Below, piece by piece: positions 33,460-42,967 of a stretch of DNA of 48,887 nucleotides. Within the stretch, counting starts at the first letter, position 1. Every line of letters starts with the position of its first letter. Source of the DNA: an uncultured Christensenellaceae bacterium (GTDB taxonomy: Bacteria > Bacillota > Clostridia > Christensenellales > UBA3700). Position numbers and translations under genes: made by a program. The notes under the pieces were generated by a model that saw only the letters and a program-made list of their open reading frames with translations, searched no databases and had not been told where the DNA came from. The stretch is from positions 1-48,887 of the forward strand of contig CALWKU010000049.1 of the NCBI GenBank assembly GCA_944381345.1, given 5' to 3'.

Positions 33460-33975
33460 TTACATCAGCGTACACAGCAGACAGGACGCAACCGCGCCCA
33501 AAAGACAGCAAAACAAAGAGACGGGCAGCGCGTAGCGCAGCTTGCGCACTTTGGTAGTCGACACATAGACGGTGCAGACGTAAAATACGGTCTCGCTTGC
33601 CCCGACGATCACGCTGCCGCAGCGCGCGATATAGCTGTCCGCGCCGTATTCGGCGATCAGCTTTTCCAATACGGCAAGAGAGCCGTTGCCGCTCAAAGGA
33701 CGGACTATGACCAGCTCGCAAAGCTGCTCGGGAATGCCCAAAAAGCGAAAGACGGGCGCAAGCAGATCGGTAAGCGCGGCGGACAATCCGCTGACCGCAA
33801 ACAGCTCGGTCGAGATCAATACCGCGCATATATAGGGAAAGACGGAAAGCACAAGTCCAAGGCTTTCCTTGGCTCCCGTCACAAAACTGTCGTAGACGTT
33901 TACGCGACGAAAGAACCCTATCGCCAATACGGCGATAATAAACACAGGCAAGAAAAAATCACTCAAAGCGCGCAC
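33460..33975 (-). CDS. spmB: Spore maturation protein B
   Basis: 171-residue membrane protein of the nucleoside-recognition (Gate) family. The PVFRFLGIPEQLCELVIVRPLSGNGSL region (in part: IPEQLCELVIVRPLSG) and GASETVFYV are typical of SpmB. With SpmA it is needed for proper spore core dehydration in Bacillus. Its start lies inside the end of spmA (17-base overlap), so the two are made together. Confidence 0.9.
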   Translation of the reverse strand: MRALSDFFLPVFIIAVLAIGFFRRVNVYDSFVTGAKESLGLVLSVFPYICAVLISTELFAVSGLSAALTDLLAPVFRFLGIPEQLCELVIVRPLSGNGSLAVLEKLIAEYGADSYIARCGSVIVGASETVFYVCTVYVSTTKVRKLRYALPVSLFCCLLGAVASCLLCTLM

Positions 33976-34567
33976 CTTTGAGAGGGACGGGCGGCAACGG
34001 TTGTTTGCGCGGTTTTTTGATAGAGACGAGCGTCTTGACGACGATCACGCCCGCGATCGTCGAGACGGTCGTTGCAAGCAGCGACGGCAGGATAATGTCG
34101 CCCGGCGACGCCGATCCGGCAGCCGCGCGAAGTCCGACCACCGTCGCCGGGATGAGCTGTATCGACGTAGCGTTGATGACGAGAAAGAGGATCATGTTGT
34201 CGGTTGCGCGCTCCGTGCCGTCCTGCATACGCTCCATAGCCTTTATTCCGAGCGGCGTCGCCGCTCCGCCCATGCCCAAAAAGTTGGCGGTGAAGTTGAG
34301 GGTGATGAGGTCGCGCGTCTTGCCGTCCTCGCCCTTGAACAGCTTGCGCGTCAGAGGAGAACACGCCTTGCCGAGAGCCTTGCTCATTCCGAGCTTGTTC
34401 ATGACGTCGAGTACGGACAGCCAGATAGCATAGATCGCGCACAGTTTGAGCGCAAGCGCGATCGCGCCCGACGCGCCGTCTATCATCGCGGGGAACGCCT
34501 GTGACGGGGACGAGAAGAGCATCATCAACAGCGACGATACGGTCATCACGAAAAACACGCAATTCAT
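33959..34567 (-). CDS. spmA: Spore maturation protein A
   Basis: 202-residue membrane protein, partner of SpmB. It has several hydrophobic segments and the family stretches LWLSVLDVMNKLG-like (here IWLSVLDVMNKLG), FTANFLGMGGAATPLG and INATSIQLIPATVVGLR. The ATG at 34567 is 6 nt after a TAAAAT box, with no ribosome binding site, so a leaderless message is predicted. The upstream elements fit a sigma-E (mother-cell) promoter better than sigma-A. It is divergent from metG. Confidence 0.92.
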   Translation of the reverse strand: MNCVFFVMTVSSLLMMLFSSPSQAFPAMIDGASGAIALALKLCAIYAIWLSVLDVMNKLGMSKALGKACSPLTRKLFKGEDGKTRDLITLNFTANFLGMGGAATPLGIKAMERMQDGTERATDNMILFLVINATSIQLIPATVVGLRAAAGSASPGDIILPSLLATTVSTIAGVIVVKTLVSIKKPRKQPLPPVPLKGARFE

Positions 34568-34573
34568 ATCGAT

Positions 34574-34602
34574 ATTTTACTGCGCCGCCGTCCGCGATAT
34601 GC
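34574..34602 (-). promoter_or_regulatory. Sigma-E-like promoter of spmAB
   Basis: On the minus strand GCATATC (34602-34596), 14 nt, AGTAAAAT (34581-34574). The Bacillus sigma-E consensus is about KMATATT-N14-CATACANT: the upstream element fits at 6 of 7 positions, the -10 at about 5 of 8, and the spacing is exact. No sigma-A -35 is present. Confidence 0.5.
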
Positions 34603-34620
34603 GAGGGCGGGCAAAAACGT

Positions 34621-34649
34621 TTTACAAATGCGCGCGGAAGATATATAAT
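34621..34649 (+). promoter_or_regulatory. Promoter of the metG operon
   Basis: TTTACA (34621-34626), 17-bp spacer, TATAAT (34644-34649). The leader is about 40 nt and ends in the ribosome binding site GAGGAGGAG. I see no T-box. Confidence 0.75.
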
Positions 34650-34695
34650 ATATAACATCGACATCACCGAGCGCATATGCGCCGAGGAGGAGTTT

Positions 34696-36654
34696 ATGGC
34701 TTCCGAATATTACATCACCACCGCGATCGCCTACGCGTCCGGAAAACCGCATATCGGCAACACTTACGAGATCGTGCTTGCCGACGTGCTTGCGCGTTTT
34801 CGCCGCAAGCAGGGCTACGACGTCTTTTTTCAGACGGGTACGGACGAACACGGCGAAAAGAATCAGCTCAAAGCCGAGGCGGCGGGCGTTTCGCCTCAGC
34901 AGCTCGTAGACCGCAATTCCGCCGAGATCAAGCGCATATGGGATCTCATGGACACGTCCTACGACCGCTTCATCCGCACGACCGAGCCTTATCACAAGGA
35001 GCAGGTCGCAAAGATCTTCGACAAGTTTTTGAAGTCGGGCGACATCTACAAAGGCGAGTACAGCGGCTGGTATTGCACGCCGTGCGAGTCATTTTGGACT
35101 GAGAGCCAACTCGTCGACGGCAAGTGCCCGGACTGCGGCAGAGAGGTCAAACTCGCCAAGGAAGAGGCGTACTTCTTCCGTATGAGCAAATATGCGGACG
35201 CGTTGATGAAATATTATGACGAACATCCCGAATTCATCGTTCCCGTCTCGCGTAAAAAGGAGATGGTCAACAACTTTTTGAAGCCGGGGCTTCAAGATCT
35301 GTGCGTAAGCCGCACAACGTTCGATTGGGGTATAAAGGTCAAGAACGATCCGCGCCACGTCGTTTACGTATGGCTGGACGCGCTGACAAACTACATCACG
35401 GGACTCGGCTACGACGCCGACGGAAAGAGCGACGAGAAGTTTGAAAAGTATTGGCCCGCCGATGTGCATATCGTCGGTAAGGACATCGTCAGGTTCCACA
35501 CGATATATTGGCCCATCTTTCTGATGGCGTTGGGACTGCCGTTGCCAAAGCAGGTGTTCGGGCACGCGTGGCTGCTGCAGGACGGCGGCAAGATGAGCAA
35601 GTCGAAAGGCAACGTCATGTACGCCGACGACATGGTCGACATCTACGGCGTCGACGCGGTCAGATACTGTCTGATGAGTATGATGCCTTTCGACAACGAC
35701 GGCGTGATCGGCTGGGATCAGGTCACCGAACTCATCAACAACGAGCTTGCCAACGTGTTCGGCAACCTCGTCAACCGCACCGTTGCGATGATCAACAAAT
35801 ACTTTGGCGGAAAGGTGAGCGACGCCGGCGTCGCCGAAGAGGTCGACGACGATCTCAAAGAGGTCGTGACTTCCGCGTACGCCAAGTTTGAAAAGGACAT
35901 GGAGGCGTTCCGCGTCGCAGACGCGCTGGGCGAGATAGTCTCCGTATACCGCCGCGCGAACAAGTATATCGACGAGACCGCGCCGTGGACTCTCGCCAAG
36001 GACGGATCCAAGGCTGACAGACTGCGCACCGTGTTGTACAACCTGTGCGAGAGCATAGTCACTGCGACGAGCATGCTCGAGTGTTTTATGCCGGGCAAAT
36101 GCGCCAAAGTGTTCGAGGAGCTGGGGACGAGCCCGCGCGAGTTTTCAAGCTTAGGCGAGTTCGGCGTGCAGAGCGAGTACAAGGTCGTCGAAAAGGCGGA
36201 GATACTCTTTGCCCGTCTCGACGCAAATGAGATAAACGACAGGGTCGAGCGTATGTTCGATGAGCGCGCCAAAGCCGCCGAGAAGGCTCAAAAGCCGCAA
36301 CAGGTCGAGCAAAAGCAAGCAAAAGACGAGATCTCGATCGACGACTTTGCCAAGATCGAGCTCAAAGTCGGTAAGGTCGTTGCGTGCGAAAAAGCGCCAA
36401 AGGCGGACAAGCTGCTGTGCTCCAAGATCGACGTCGGCGAGGACAAGCCGCGCACCGTCGTCAGCGGCATCGCCGCATACTATTCGCCCGAACAGATGGT
36501 CGGAAAGAGCGTGATCGTCGTCACCAATCTCAAACCGGTCAAGCTGCGCGGCATATTGTCCGAGGGTATGATCTTGTGCGCGGAGGGCGAGGACGGCAAG
36601 CTGTCAGTCGTGTCGCCCGAGACCCTGATCGCGCCCGGCGAAGAGGTCAGATGA
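34696..36654 (+). CDS. metG: Methionyl-tRNA synthetase with C-terminal tRNA-binding domain
   Basis: 652 residues. Class I signature PHIGN (residues 18-22), zinc-knuckle pairs CTPC and CPDC in the connective peptide, the signature KMSKSKG near residue 299, the anticodon-binding helical domain, and an EMAP/Trbp111-like OB domain from about residue 545 (IELKVGKVVACEKAP, then LRGILSEGMILCA) that helps dimerisation and tRNA binding. I chose the ATG at 34696 after GAGGAGG over long upstream extensions that cross the promoter. tatD overlaps its stop (ATGA), as in the Bacillus metS-tatD cluster. Confidence 0.97.
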   Translation: MASEYYITTAIAYASGKPHIGNTYEIVLADVLARFRRKQGYDVFFQTGTDEHGEKNQLKAEAAGVSPQQLVDRNSAEIKRIWDLMDTSYDRFIRTTEPYHKEQVAKIFDKFLKSGDIYKGEYSGWYCTPCESFWTESQLVDGKCPDCGREVKLAKEEAYFFRMSKYADALMKYYDEHPEFIVPVSRKKEMVNNFLKPGLQDLCVSRTTFDWGIKVKNDPRHVVYVWLDALTNYITGLGYDADGKSDEKFEKYWPADVHIVGKDIVRFHTIYWPIFLMALGLPLPKQVFGHAWLLQDGGKMSKSKGNVMYADDMVDIYGVDAVRYCLMSMMPFDNDGVIGWDQVTELINNELANVFGNLVNRTVAMINKYFGGKVSDAGVAEEVDDDLKEVVTSAYAKFEKDMEAFRVADALGEIVSVYRRANKYIDETAPWTLAKDGSKADRLRTVLYNLCESIVTATSMLECFMPGKCAKVFEELGTSPREFSSLGEFGVQSEYKVVEKAEILFARLDANEINDRVERMFDERAKAAEKAQKPQQVEQKQAKDEISIDDFAKIELKVGKVVACEKAPKADKLLCSKIDVGEDKPRTVVSGIAAYYSPEQMVGKSVIVVTNLKPVKLRGILSEGMILCAEGEDGKLSVVSPETLIAPGEEVR

Positions 36655-37430
36655 TCGATTCGCACGCCCATATCACGGAGGAGAGACTTGCGCCCGAGTG
36701 CGGCAGGATCATTGCCGATATGCGCGCGGACGGTCTGACCGCGCTGATAGAGGCGGGATGCGACGCCGCGACTTCGGCGCAGGCGGCAAAACTCGCCGAG
36801 GACAATGAAGGAGTGTTCGCGATCGTCGGCACTCACCCCGAATTTGCCTCCGACTACGGCGACAAAGAGGCAGCGCTCTATGCGCGCCTTGCGGCAATGC
36901 CCAAGGTGGTCGGCATAGGTGAGATAGGGTTGGATTACTATTACGAGACGCCGCCGCGCGACGTGCAAAAGCGCGCGTTCGTCGCTCAATTGGAACTAGC
37001 GCACTCGCTGCATATGCCCGTCGCGCTCCATATCCGCGACGCTTACGGCGACCTTGCGGACATTCTCAAAGAACATCCGTCGTGGGTTGCGGACGGTATG
37101 CTGATGCATTGTTACAGCGGCAGCGCCGAGTTTGTCAAGCAGCTTGCGCGTTACGACGCATTTTTCGCGTTCGGCGGCGCGGTAACTTTCAAAAACGCAA
37201 AAAAGCAGGACGTCATCAAGGCGACGCCCAAGGATAGGCTGCTCGTAGAGACGGACTGCCCGTACATGACGCCGGTGCCGTTTCGAGGCAAACTCAACGA
37301 GCCAAAGTATGTCCGCCATACGCTGGCGTTCGTCGCCGAGACGCTGGGCATGACGTTTGAAGAAGCGGAAAAACTTACCGAACAAAACACTCTTACGCTC
37401 TTCCCGAAGATGAAGGCGTTTGTCAAATGA
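36651..37430 (+). CDS. tatD: TatD-family metal-dependent deoxyribonuclease
   Basis: 259-residue TIM-barrel hydrolase. Metal ligands: DSHAH at residues 3-7 (His5, His7), the Glu of IGEIGLDYY, His in ALHIRDA, His in MLMHCYSG, and Asp in VETDCPYM. Members degrade single-stranded DNA ends and may act in DNA repair or tRNA quality control. It overlaps metG and the radical SAM gene by four bases each (ATGA). Confidence 0.95.
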   Translation: MIDSHAHITEERLAPECGRIIADMRADGLTALIEAGCDAATSAQAAKLAEDNEGVFAIVGTHPEFASDYGDKEAALYARLAAMPKVVGIGEIGLDYYYETPPRDVQKRAFVAQLELAHSLHMPVALHIRDAYGDLADILKEHPSWVADGMLMHCYSGSAEFVKQLARYDAFFAFGGAVTFKNAKKQDVIKATPKDRLLVETDCPYMTPVPFRGKLNEPKYVRHTLAFVAETLGMTFEEAEKLTEQNTLTLFPKMKAFVK

Positions 37431-38053
37431 AAGATCAATATGTATACCAAACGGGCACGGGGCTTTATGTCAATCTGACCAATCGCTGCAGCAACCGCTG
37501 CGATTTCTGCGTGCGCAACTACGACGCAGACAAGACCAAACATCACGGTTTTGCGGGCTACGATCTTTGGCTCGACCACGAGCCGTCGTCGGACGAAGTC
37601 GTCGCCAAAGCAGCCGCCGCGCTCGACGCTCATCCCGAGACAGAAGAGATCGTGTTCTGCGGCTACGGAGAACCGACGTACCGCGTCGAACAGCTTTGCG
37701 CAGTCGCAGACTTCGCGCACGAGAGAGGACTCAAAACGCGTCTCAACACCAACGGGCACGGCAACGCGATCAACGGGCGCGACATCACGGACGATATCGT
37801 CGCGCATATCGACACGATAGGAGTCAGCCTTAATGCGACCGACGCGAAAAAATACGACGCGATCTGCCACGGCAAGTGGGGCGAAAAGAGTTTTGACCTC
37901 ATGCTCGACTTTGCGGGGCGGTGCGTCAAAAGGGGAGGCAACGTCGTGATGTCCGTCGTCGACATCATAGGACAAGAGGAGATAGCGAAGGCGCAGGCGA
38001 TCGCCGATTCGATCGGCGCGAAACTGCGTGTGCGCAAGATGATCAATGGATAG
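37427..38053 (+). CDS. Radical SAM protein of the TatD-associated type
   Basis: 208 residues. The [4Fe-4S]-SAM motif is CSNRCDFC (Cys21, Cys25, Cys28) within LTNRCSNRCDFCVRN, followed by the GYGEPTYR segment with the SAM-binding Gly-Glu pair, TRLNTNGHGN and VSLNATDAKKYD. It matches what I know of the small radical SAM family found next to tatD in Clostridia; the reaction is unknown. Here it takes the place between tatD and rsmA where Bacillus has rnmV. It overlaps tatD (ATGA) and rsmA (8 bases). Confidence 0.9.
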   Translation: MKDQYVYQTGTGLYVNLTNRCSNRCDFCVRNYDADKTKHHGFAGYDLWLDHEPSSDEVVAKAAAALDAHPETEEIVFCGYGEPTYRVEQLCAVADFAHERGLKTRLNTNGHGNAINGRDITDDIVAHIDTIGVSLNATDAKKYDAICHGKWGEKSFDLMLDFAGRCVKRGGNVVMSVVDIIGQEEIAKAQAIADSIGAKLRVRKMING

Positions 38054-38867
38054 GATAGCGGACATCCTCAAACGGCACGGGTTCGGCTTTGACAAGCGAC
38101 TCGGTCAAAATTTTTTGACCGACGCCAACCTGCTTGCCGCGATCGCCGAGGACGCGGGAGTTACGGACGGGGACGTCGTACTCGAGATAGGCGCGGGCGC
38201 GGGGACTTTGACGCGCGCGCTTGCCGACAGGGCAAAGAGGGTGGTCGCGCTCGAGGTGGACGAACATCTGCGCCCCGTCCTTGCCGAGACGCTCGCGGAC
38301 AAGGGCAACGCAGAGGTTGTATTCAAAGATTTTCGCTCGGTCAAAGACGACGAGCTGCGCGCTTTGGCCGGGGACAGGTTCAAGGTGGTCGCCAATCTGC
38401 CGTACTACATCACTACGCCGATCGTGATGCGCTTTGTCGAAGGGGACGTGCGCCCGGAAAGCATGTCGGTGATGGTACAAAAGGAAGTCGCCGACCGTCT
38501 CGCCGCTTCGCCGGGAACAGCCGATTACGGCGCGATCACCGCGTCGGTCGCGCTGTGCTGCGACGTAAAGATAACTCGTTTTGTGCCGCGGTCGCTGTTC
38601 ACGCCCCCGCCCAACGTCGACAGCAGCGTCGTCAGATTGGATTTTGTCGACAAGATGCCGAGAGCAAAAGAACAAAAGACGAGCCGACTGATCGGCGCGG
38701 CGTTTGCGATGAGGCGCAAGACTTTGGTCAACAATCTCGCCCATGCCGGATATGCGAAAGATGCGGTCACGGCGGCGCTCGAAACGATGGGACTGCGCGC
38801 CGACGTCAGGGGAGAAGTGCTGTCTTATCTCGACTTCGCAAAATTGCAAAATTTGCTGTCTGTGTAG
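38046..38867 (+). CDS. rsmA: 16S rRNA adenine(1518/1519)-N6-dimethyltransferase
   Basis: 273-residue KsgA/Dim1-type enzyme that dimethylates two adenines near the 3' end of 16S rRNA during late small-subunit assembly. Motifs: KRLGQNFLTD, the SAM loop EIGAGAGTLTRAL, VALEVDEHL, the catalytic NLPYYITTPI and FVPRSLFTPPPNVDSSVVRL-type block (given in part: FTPPPNVDSSV). It ends 12 bases before a convergent gene with no clear terminator between them. Confidence 0.97.
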   Translation: MDRIADILKRHGFGFDKRLGQNFLTDANLLAAIAEDAGVTDGDVVLEIGAGAGTLTRALADRAKRVVALEVDEHLRPVLAETLADKGNAEVVFKDFRSVKDDELRALAGDRFKVVANLPYYITTPIVMRFVEGDVRPESMSVMVQKEVADRLAASPGTADYGAITASVALCCDVKITRFVPRSLFTPPPNVDSSVVRLDFVDKMPRAKEQKTSRLIGAAFAMRRKTLVNNLAHAGYAKDAVTAALETMGLRADVRGEVLSYLDFAKLQNLLSV

Positions 38868-38879
38868 GTTATCGCTATA

Positions 38880-39278
38880 TTATTGCTCGAATTCTTCCGG
38901 GTGCGAGGCGCGGTATTCTTTTTCGCTCGTCTCAAGCTCGGCATATTTTTGTCTTATTTTTTTGTCTCGGTTGAATGCGGTCAAACCTACCGAAGCGACC
39001 GCCGCGGTCACGGCGATCAACGCATAGCAAACAGTCGTTGCTCCGAGTACGCCCGTCAATATGCATACGTGCAGGGACGCGAGAACAATCAGAGTCAATA
39101 TGCCGGCGCGCCGCACTATATAGCGGCTCGCGCGCTTGCCGCGCTCGCTGCGCGGGTCTTTGTGGTAGCCGGCAAGCAATATCCCGCCCGCGCCGAACAG
39201 AAAGCACATGCCTATCGCATAGACGGGCGCAAGCACCACTGATACGATCACCGCAACTGCAATGTTGAGTTCGGGCAT
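38880..39278 (-). CDS. Small membrane protein, function unknown
   Basis: 132 residues with hydrophobic segments near 6-35 (long, possibly two passes), 59-75 and 79-99, then an acidic, charged cytoplasmic tail (RDKKIRQKYAELETSEKEYR). Not recognised. The ATG at 39278 lies 5 nt after GGAGG; the GTG at 39284 overlaps that site and is less likely. It has its own consensus promoter and is convergent with rsmA. Confidence 0.7.
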   Translation of the reverse strand: MPELNIAVAVIVSVVLAPVYAIGMCFLFGAGGILLAGYHKDPRSERGKRASRYIVRRAGILTLIVLASLHVCILTGVLGATTVCYALIAVTAAVASVGLTAFNRDKKIRQKYAELETSEKEYRASHPEEFEQ

Positions 39279-39304
39279 ATTCACCTCCGAGTGCTTTCAA
39301 GTGC

Positions 39305-39332
39305 ATTATAGCATAACGGGGGGTGGTGTCAA
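39305..39332 (-). promoter_or_regulatory. Promoter of the small membrane protein gene
   Basis: On the minus strand TTGACA (39332-39327), 16-bp spacer, TATAAT (39310-39305). The leader of about 20 nt contains GGAGGTG. Confidence 0.75.
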
Positions 39333-39368
39333 TACCGATTTTTGCGGCAAACAGCGTTCGTTCGCGGA

Positions 39369-39382
39369 ATATCGCGCGATAT
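39369..39382. promoter_or_regulatory. Perfect 14-bp palindrome, possible operator
   Basis: ATATCGCGCGATAT lies 7 bp ahead of a -10-like TATATT (39390-39395) and 33 bp ahead of the start codon of the next gene. Position and symmetry fit a repressor site, but no regulator gene is adjacent. Confidence 0.4.
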
Positions 39383-39414
39383 CCGAAACTATATTGAAGT
39401 GTAACGGAGGCGAT

Positions 39415-40179
39415 ATGAAAGTGATCCAAAGATTCGTACTGAAAAGCGGCGGCGAGGCTAAGGGCGCAGCAAAAGTCGCTGCGGGAAGTGAAGGCAATTA
39501 TGTCGAAGCGGTCTGCGCGCTGCCGTTTGACGCGGTCGTAGCGACGTCGGGCAACGAGGCGATCGAGGTGCGCGACGGCAAACCGCTGCCGGTCGGCGTG
39601 GACGGCGTCGCGCTCTATCTCGGGCAAGAACTTGTCGCGTCGGGCGGAGCGAGGGCGGGATATGCGCCCGCATATGAGGGGAAAACGCCCTCGGCGACGG
39701 AGGAGAATGCCTCGGGAACGGCCGCCGCTTCCGAAAACTTCGGAAAGACAAAGGAAAGCGGGGCAGCCGCGTCCGGCGGAGAAAAGCCGCAAGCAGCGAG
39801 TGCGGAGAGCGATGAAGGACGTAACATTCCGCAGACGAGCGAGACGACGGGCGGAGAGACAAAAGAAGGCGGATTTTTCAAATTGATCGAGCCGAAACTG
39901 ACCGAATTGTTTGAAGGCAGAGAGAGGGTGAGCGGACTGGAAGCGGTTTTCCCCGACTCGAAGTGGGTAAGCGTGGACGACGGCGACGAGCCGGCATATG
40001 TCGTCGGCGTCGTCGGAAAGCCTGTGCAATTCATCTGTTACGGAGTGCCCGACGCGGACGGAAGCGCTCCGCCGAAAGGCAGAGAAGAGTGCCGTCAATG
40101 GTTGCCGCTGCCGGGCGGCGGCGGATATTGGATGATGTATCAATCCGCAGATGACGGAAGCACGTTGACCGCGTTATAA
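39415..40179 (+). CDS. Hypothetical two-domain protein with Gly/Ala/Ser-rich linker
   Basis: 254 residues. The N-terminal domain (about 1-80) is beta-rich (VIQRFVLKSGGEAKGAAKV, then IEVRDGKPLPVGVDGVALYL-type strands, shown in part). A low-complexity linker rich in Gly, Ala, Ser and Glu spans about 80-150. The C-terminal domain (about 150-254) has SKWVSVDDGDEPAYVVGVVG, ICYGVPDADGSAPP and GYWMMYQSADDG; from memory the YGVPG...GYWLMYQDA pattern recurs in uncharacterised Clostridia proteins. No signal peptide. I chose the ATG at 39415 after GGAGG; an upstream frame crosses the palindrome and promoter. Confidence 0.75.
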   Translation: MKVIQRFVLKSGGEAKGAAKVAAGSEGNYVEAVCALPFDAVVATSGNEAIEVRDGKPLPVGVDGVALYLGQELVASGGARAGYAPAYEGKTPSATEENASGTAAASENFGKTKESGAAASGGEKPQAASAESDEGRNIPQTSETTGGETKEGGFFKLIEPKLTELFEGRERVSGLEAVFPDSKWVSVDDGDEPAYVVGVVGKPVQFICYGVPDADGSAPPKGREECRQWLPLPGGGGYWMMYQSADDGSTLTAL

Positions 40180-40331
40180 CGCGATACATATCGCAAAAAA
40201 CGCCGTGGCAAGACCAAATATGCCGTTGCGGAGGAACGGGACGTTCGGCTTTGAAATTCGTGTGATCGTTAGTCTCGCCCGATATAAATGTAATAAATAA
40301 GTAAAATCTTGCGCGCCGCGACCAAAAAGCA

Positions 40332-40360
40332 TTGACCGTCCCCGCCCGTTGACATAAAAT
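40332..40360 (+). promoter_or_regulatory. Promoter of the FtsX/MacB-type ABC gene
   Basis: TTGACC (40332-40337), 17-bp spacer, TAAAAT (40355-40360); predicted start near 40367. The leader carries AAGGGAAGG before the ATG at 40389. Confidence 0.7.
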
Positions 40361-40388
40361 AGACGTACAACAAAAAGGGAAGGTCATT

Positions 40389-42878
40389 ATGCTCGAACTT
40401 CGCAACATCACAAAAGATTACCCGGTAGGCGACGGCGTAGTCCGCGCGCTCAAGGGCATCGATCTCAAATTCCGCGACACCGAATTCGTCTCCGTGCTGG
40501 GGCAGTCGGGCTGCGGCAAGACTACGCTGCTCAACATCATAGGCGGTCTCGACCGCTATACGTCGGGCGACCTTCTGATCGACGGCGTGTCTACCAAGGT
40601 CTATAAGGACGTCGATTGGGACGCATATCGCAACCTCAGGATAGGTTTTGTCTTTCAAAGTTACAACCTCATTTCGCATATGACCATTTTGGACAACGTC
40701 GCCATGGCGTTGACGCTGTCCGGCGTCAGCCGCTCCGAGCGCAACAGGCGCGCCCGCGAGGCTCTCGCCAAGGTCGGGCTTTCCGAGCAGGTCAAGAAAC
40801 TGCCCAACCAGCTTTCCGGAGGACAGATGCAGCGCGTCTCTATCGCGCGTGCGCTGATCAACGATCCCGAGATCATTCTTGCCGACGAGCCTACGGGCGC
40901 GCTCGACAGCGCGACGAGCATTCAGGTCATGGACATCCTCAAAGAGATATCCGAGACCCGCCTCATCATCATGGTCACGCACAACTCCGAGCTTGCGGAC
41001 AAATATTCCACACGCATAGTGCGCCTTAAAGACGGAGAGGTCATCGACGACAGCGATCCGTTCACTCCCGATGAGAACACGGAGGCGCAGGCGAAAGAAC
41101 TTGCCGCGACAGGGATCGGAACTCAATTGACCGAAAAGGAGAAAAAGAAAAAGCTCAAGCGCACGAGCATGAGCTTTTTGACCGCTATCAAGCTGTCGTT
41201 CCGCAACCTGATGACCAAAAAGGGCAGGACGATCATGACCGCGATCGCGGGCAGCATAGGCATCATAGGCGTGTCGCTGGTGCTGGCGATCTCCAACGGC
41301 TTCACAAGTTATGTCACAAATCTCCAAACGACGGTGCTGTCGGGCTATCCGGTGCAGATCACGAGCCAAACTCTCGATACAGAAGCGATCATGGCGCTGT
41401 TTATGGGTACGACGAGCGATTCGGGCAGAGTGCAATATCCCCAGGACGGACAACTCAACGGCTTCGATTCCTCCGACGCGATAGACGGACTGTTTACATC
41501 AAACGACATCTCGCAAGAGTATATAGAGTATGTCCAAAAGGCGCAGGACTACGGCTGGGCAAGCAGCATCGATTACGGCTACGGCATGGAATATACCGTC
41601 GTCAACAAGACGCAATCTACGGCGCAAGGCACGCCCTCATACGAAAAGGTCAACAACCTCGGCGGAATGATGGGGTTGGCGCAAGGCGGCGGTCCGTCGA
41701 TAGGCTGGTATCAATTGCTTGAAAACAAAGACCTGATCTTGTCGCAATACGATGTCATAACAGGCAAGTTCCCCGAGAACAAAAATGAAGTCGTGTTGGT
41801 CGTCGACACCTACAACACCGTCAACACCACGGTGTTGGAAGGCTTGGGGATCCCGTTTAAGGAATACTCCGACGTGCACGACAATATAAAAATGCCGTTG
41901 GAAACGGTGTTGGGAAAAGAGCTGACCATACTCGACAACAACGCTCTCTACAAAAAGCTCGACGAGCCGAGCGGCAACAGATTGTTTGAGAAGAGAGAAG
42001 ATGACGAAGAGTTTTATCGTCAATGCGTAGAGGGCGAGTACACGGAGGGTGTGACCAAGGTACAGGTGGTCGGCGTGCTGCGCCTCAAAGAGGACGAAAT
42101 GCTCGGTTTGCTGACCCAGGGCATCAACTATCTTCCCGAACTGCGCGATGAGATAATGGCGAGCAATGCGGAATCGGAGATCGTACTTGCGCAGAAAGAA
42201 AACACCGAGTACAACATCGTTACCGGGGATAAGTTTTCTTCTTCAACAAGCATCATCGATAGCGACGCGCAGACATATAAGCAATGTATGCAGCAGCTCG
42301 GCGGCGACAACACCCCGACAGACATGAACATCTATCCCGTCGACTTTGAGGCGAAGGAACAGATCATAAACCATCTTGACGCGTGGAACTCGGCCCACCC
42401 GGACAACGAGGTCAAATATACCGACTTGTCCGCGACCGCGACGGAGATGATGAACGAGATCATCCGCATCATATCCATAGTTCTCGTCTGTTTTGCGGCG
42501 ATCTCGCTGGTCGTGTCGTCGGTGATGATCGGCATCATAACCTACGTCTCCGTCGTCGAGAGGACAAAGGAGATAGGCATATTGCGCTCGCTTGGCGCGC
42601 GCAAGAGGGATATTTACAACGTGTTCAACGCCGAGAGCTTTATCGTCGGATTGTTCGCGGGCGTGATCGGCGTAGTCGTCACCTACATTTTGCAGCCTAT
42701 CGTCAATGTGGTCATTCAGAACATCGCAAATATGCCGACGCTGTCGCTTTGCTCGTTCAACCCGCTGCATGCGCTGCTCATGGTCGTTATCAGTTTCTGT
42801 CTGACGGTGATCGCGGGGCTTGTGCCCTCGTCCGTCGCGGCAAAGCGCGACCCGGTCGTGGCGTTGAGATCGGAATGA
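40389..42878 (+). CDS. MacB/LolD-FtsX-type ABC transporter, ATPase fused to permease
   Basis: 829 residues. Residues 1-230 are a LolD/MacB-type ATPase: Walker [10 protein letters not shown] near 37, signature LSGGQMQRV, Walker [13 protein letters not shown]-loop MVTHN. A charged linker follows. The permease part has a first helix near 275-300 ([20 protein letters not shown] in part), a large outside domain of about 370 residues, and three C-terminal helices in the FtsX arrangement ([20 protein letters not shown]; the [14 protein letters not shown] coupling loop; two later helices). Such proteins transmit force across the membrane to move lipoproteins, peptides or toxins or to drive cell-wall enzymes. 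Single-gene unit with its own promoter and terminator. Confidence 0.92.
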   Translation: MLELRNITKDYPVGDGVVRALKGIDLKFRDTEFVSVLGQSGCGKTTLLNIIGGLDRYTSGDLLIDGVSTKVYKDVDWDAYRNLRIGFVFQSYNLISHMTILDNVAMALTLSGVSRSERNRRAREALAKVGLSEQVKKLPNQLSGGQMQRVSIARALINDPEIILADEPTGALDSATSIQVMDILKEISETRLIIMVTHNSELADKYSTRIVRLKDGEVIDDSDPFTPDENTEAQAKELAATGIGTQLTEKEKKKKLKRTSMSFLTAIKLSFRNLMTKKGRTIMTAIAGSIGIIGVSLVLAISNGFTSYVTNLQTTVLSGYPVQITSQTLDTEAIMALFMGTTSDSGRVQYPQDGQLNGFDSSDAIDGLFTSNDISQEYIEYVQKAQDYGWASSIDYGYGMEYTVVNKTQSTAQGTPSYEKVNNLGGMMGLAQGGGPSIGWYQLLENKDLILSQYDVITGKFPENKNEVVLVVDTYNTVNTTVLEGLGIPFKEYSDVHDNIKMPLETVLGKELTILDNNALYKKLDEPSGNRLFEKREDDEEFYRQCVEGEYTEGVTKVQVVGVLRLKEDEMLGLLTQGINYLPELRDEIMASNAESEIVLAQKENTEYNIVTGDKFSSSTSIIDSDAQTYKQCMQQLGGDNTPTDMNIYPVDFEAKEQIINHLDAWNSAHPDNEVKYTDLSATATEMMNEIIRIISIVLVCFAAISLVVSSVMIGIITYVSVVERTKEIGILRSLGARKRDIYNVFNAESFIVGLFAGVIGVVVTYILQPIVNVVIQNIANMPTLSLCSFNPLHALLMVVISFCLTVIAGLVPSSVAAKRDPVVALRSE

Positions 42879-42922
42879 CATATTTGACCGAGGCGAGCCT
42901 CGGCGATAATATAACCTCATAC

Positions 42923-42954
42923 AAAGCGGCGGTCCTTCGGGGTCGCCGCTTTTG
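42923..42954 (+). terminator. Intrinsic terminator of the ABC gene
   Basis: AAAGCGGCG (42923-42931) pairs with CGCCGCTTT (from 42944), with a GTCC/GGGGT inner part around a TTC loop, then TTTTG. Confidence 0.8.
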
Positions 42955-42967
42955 CGAAAAAGATGAC

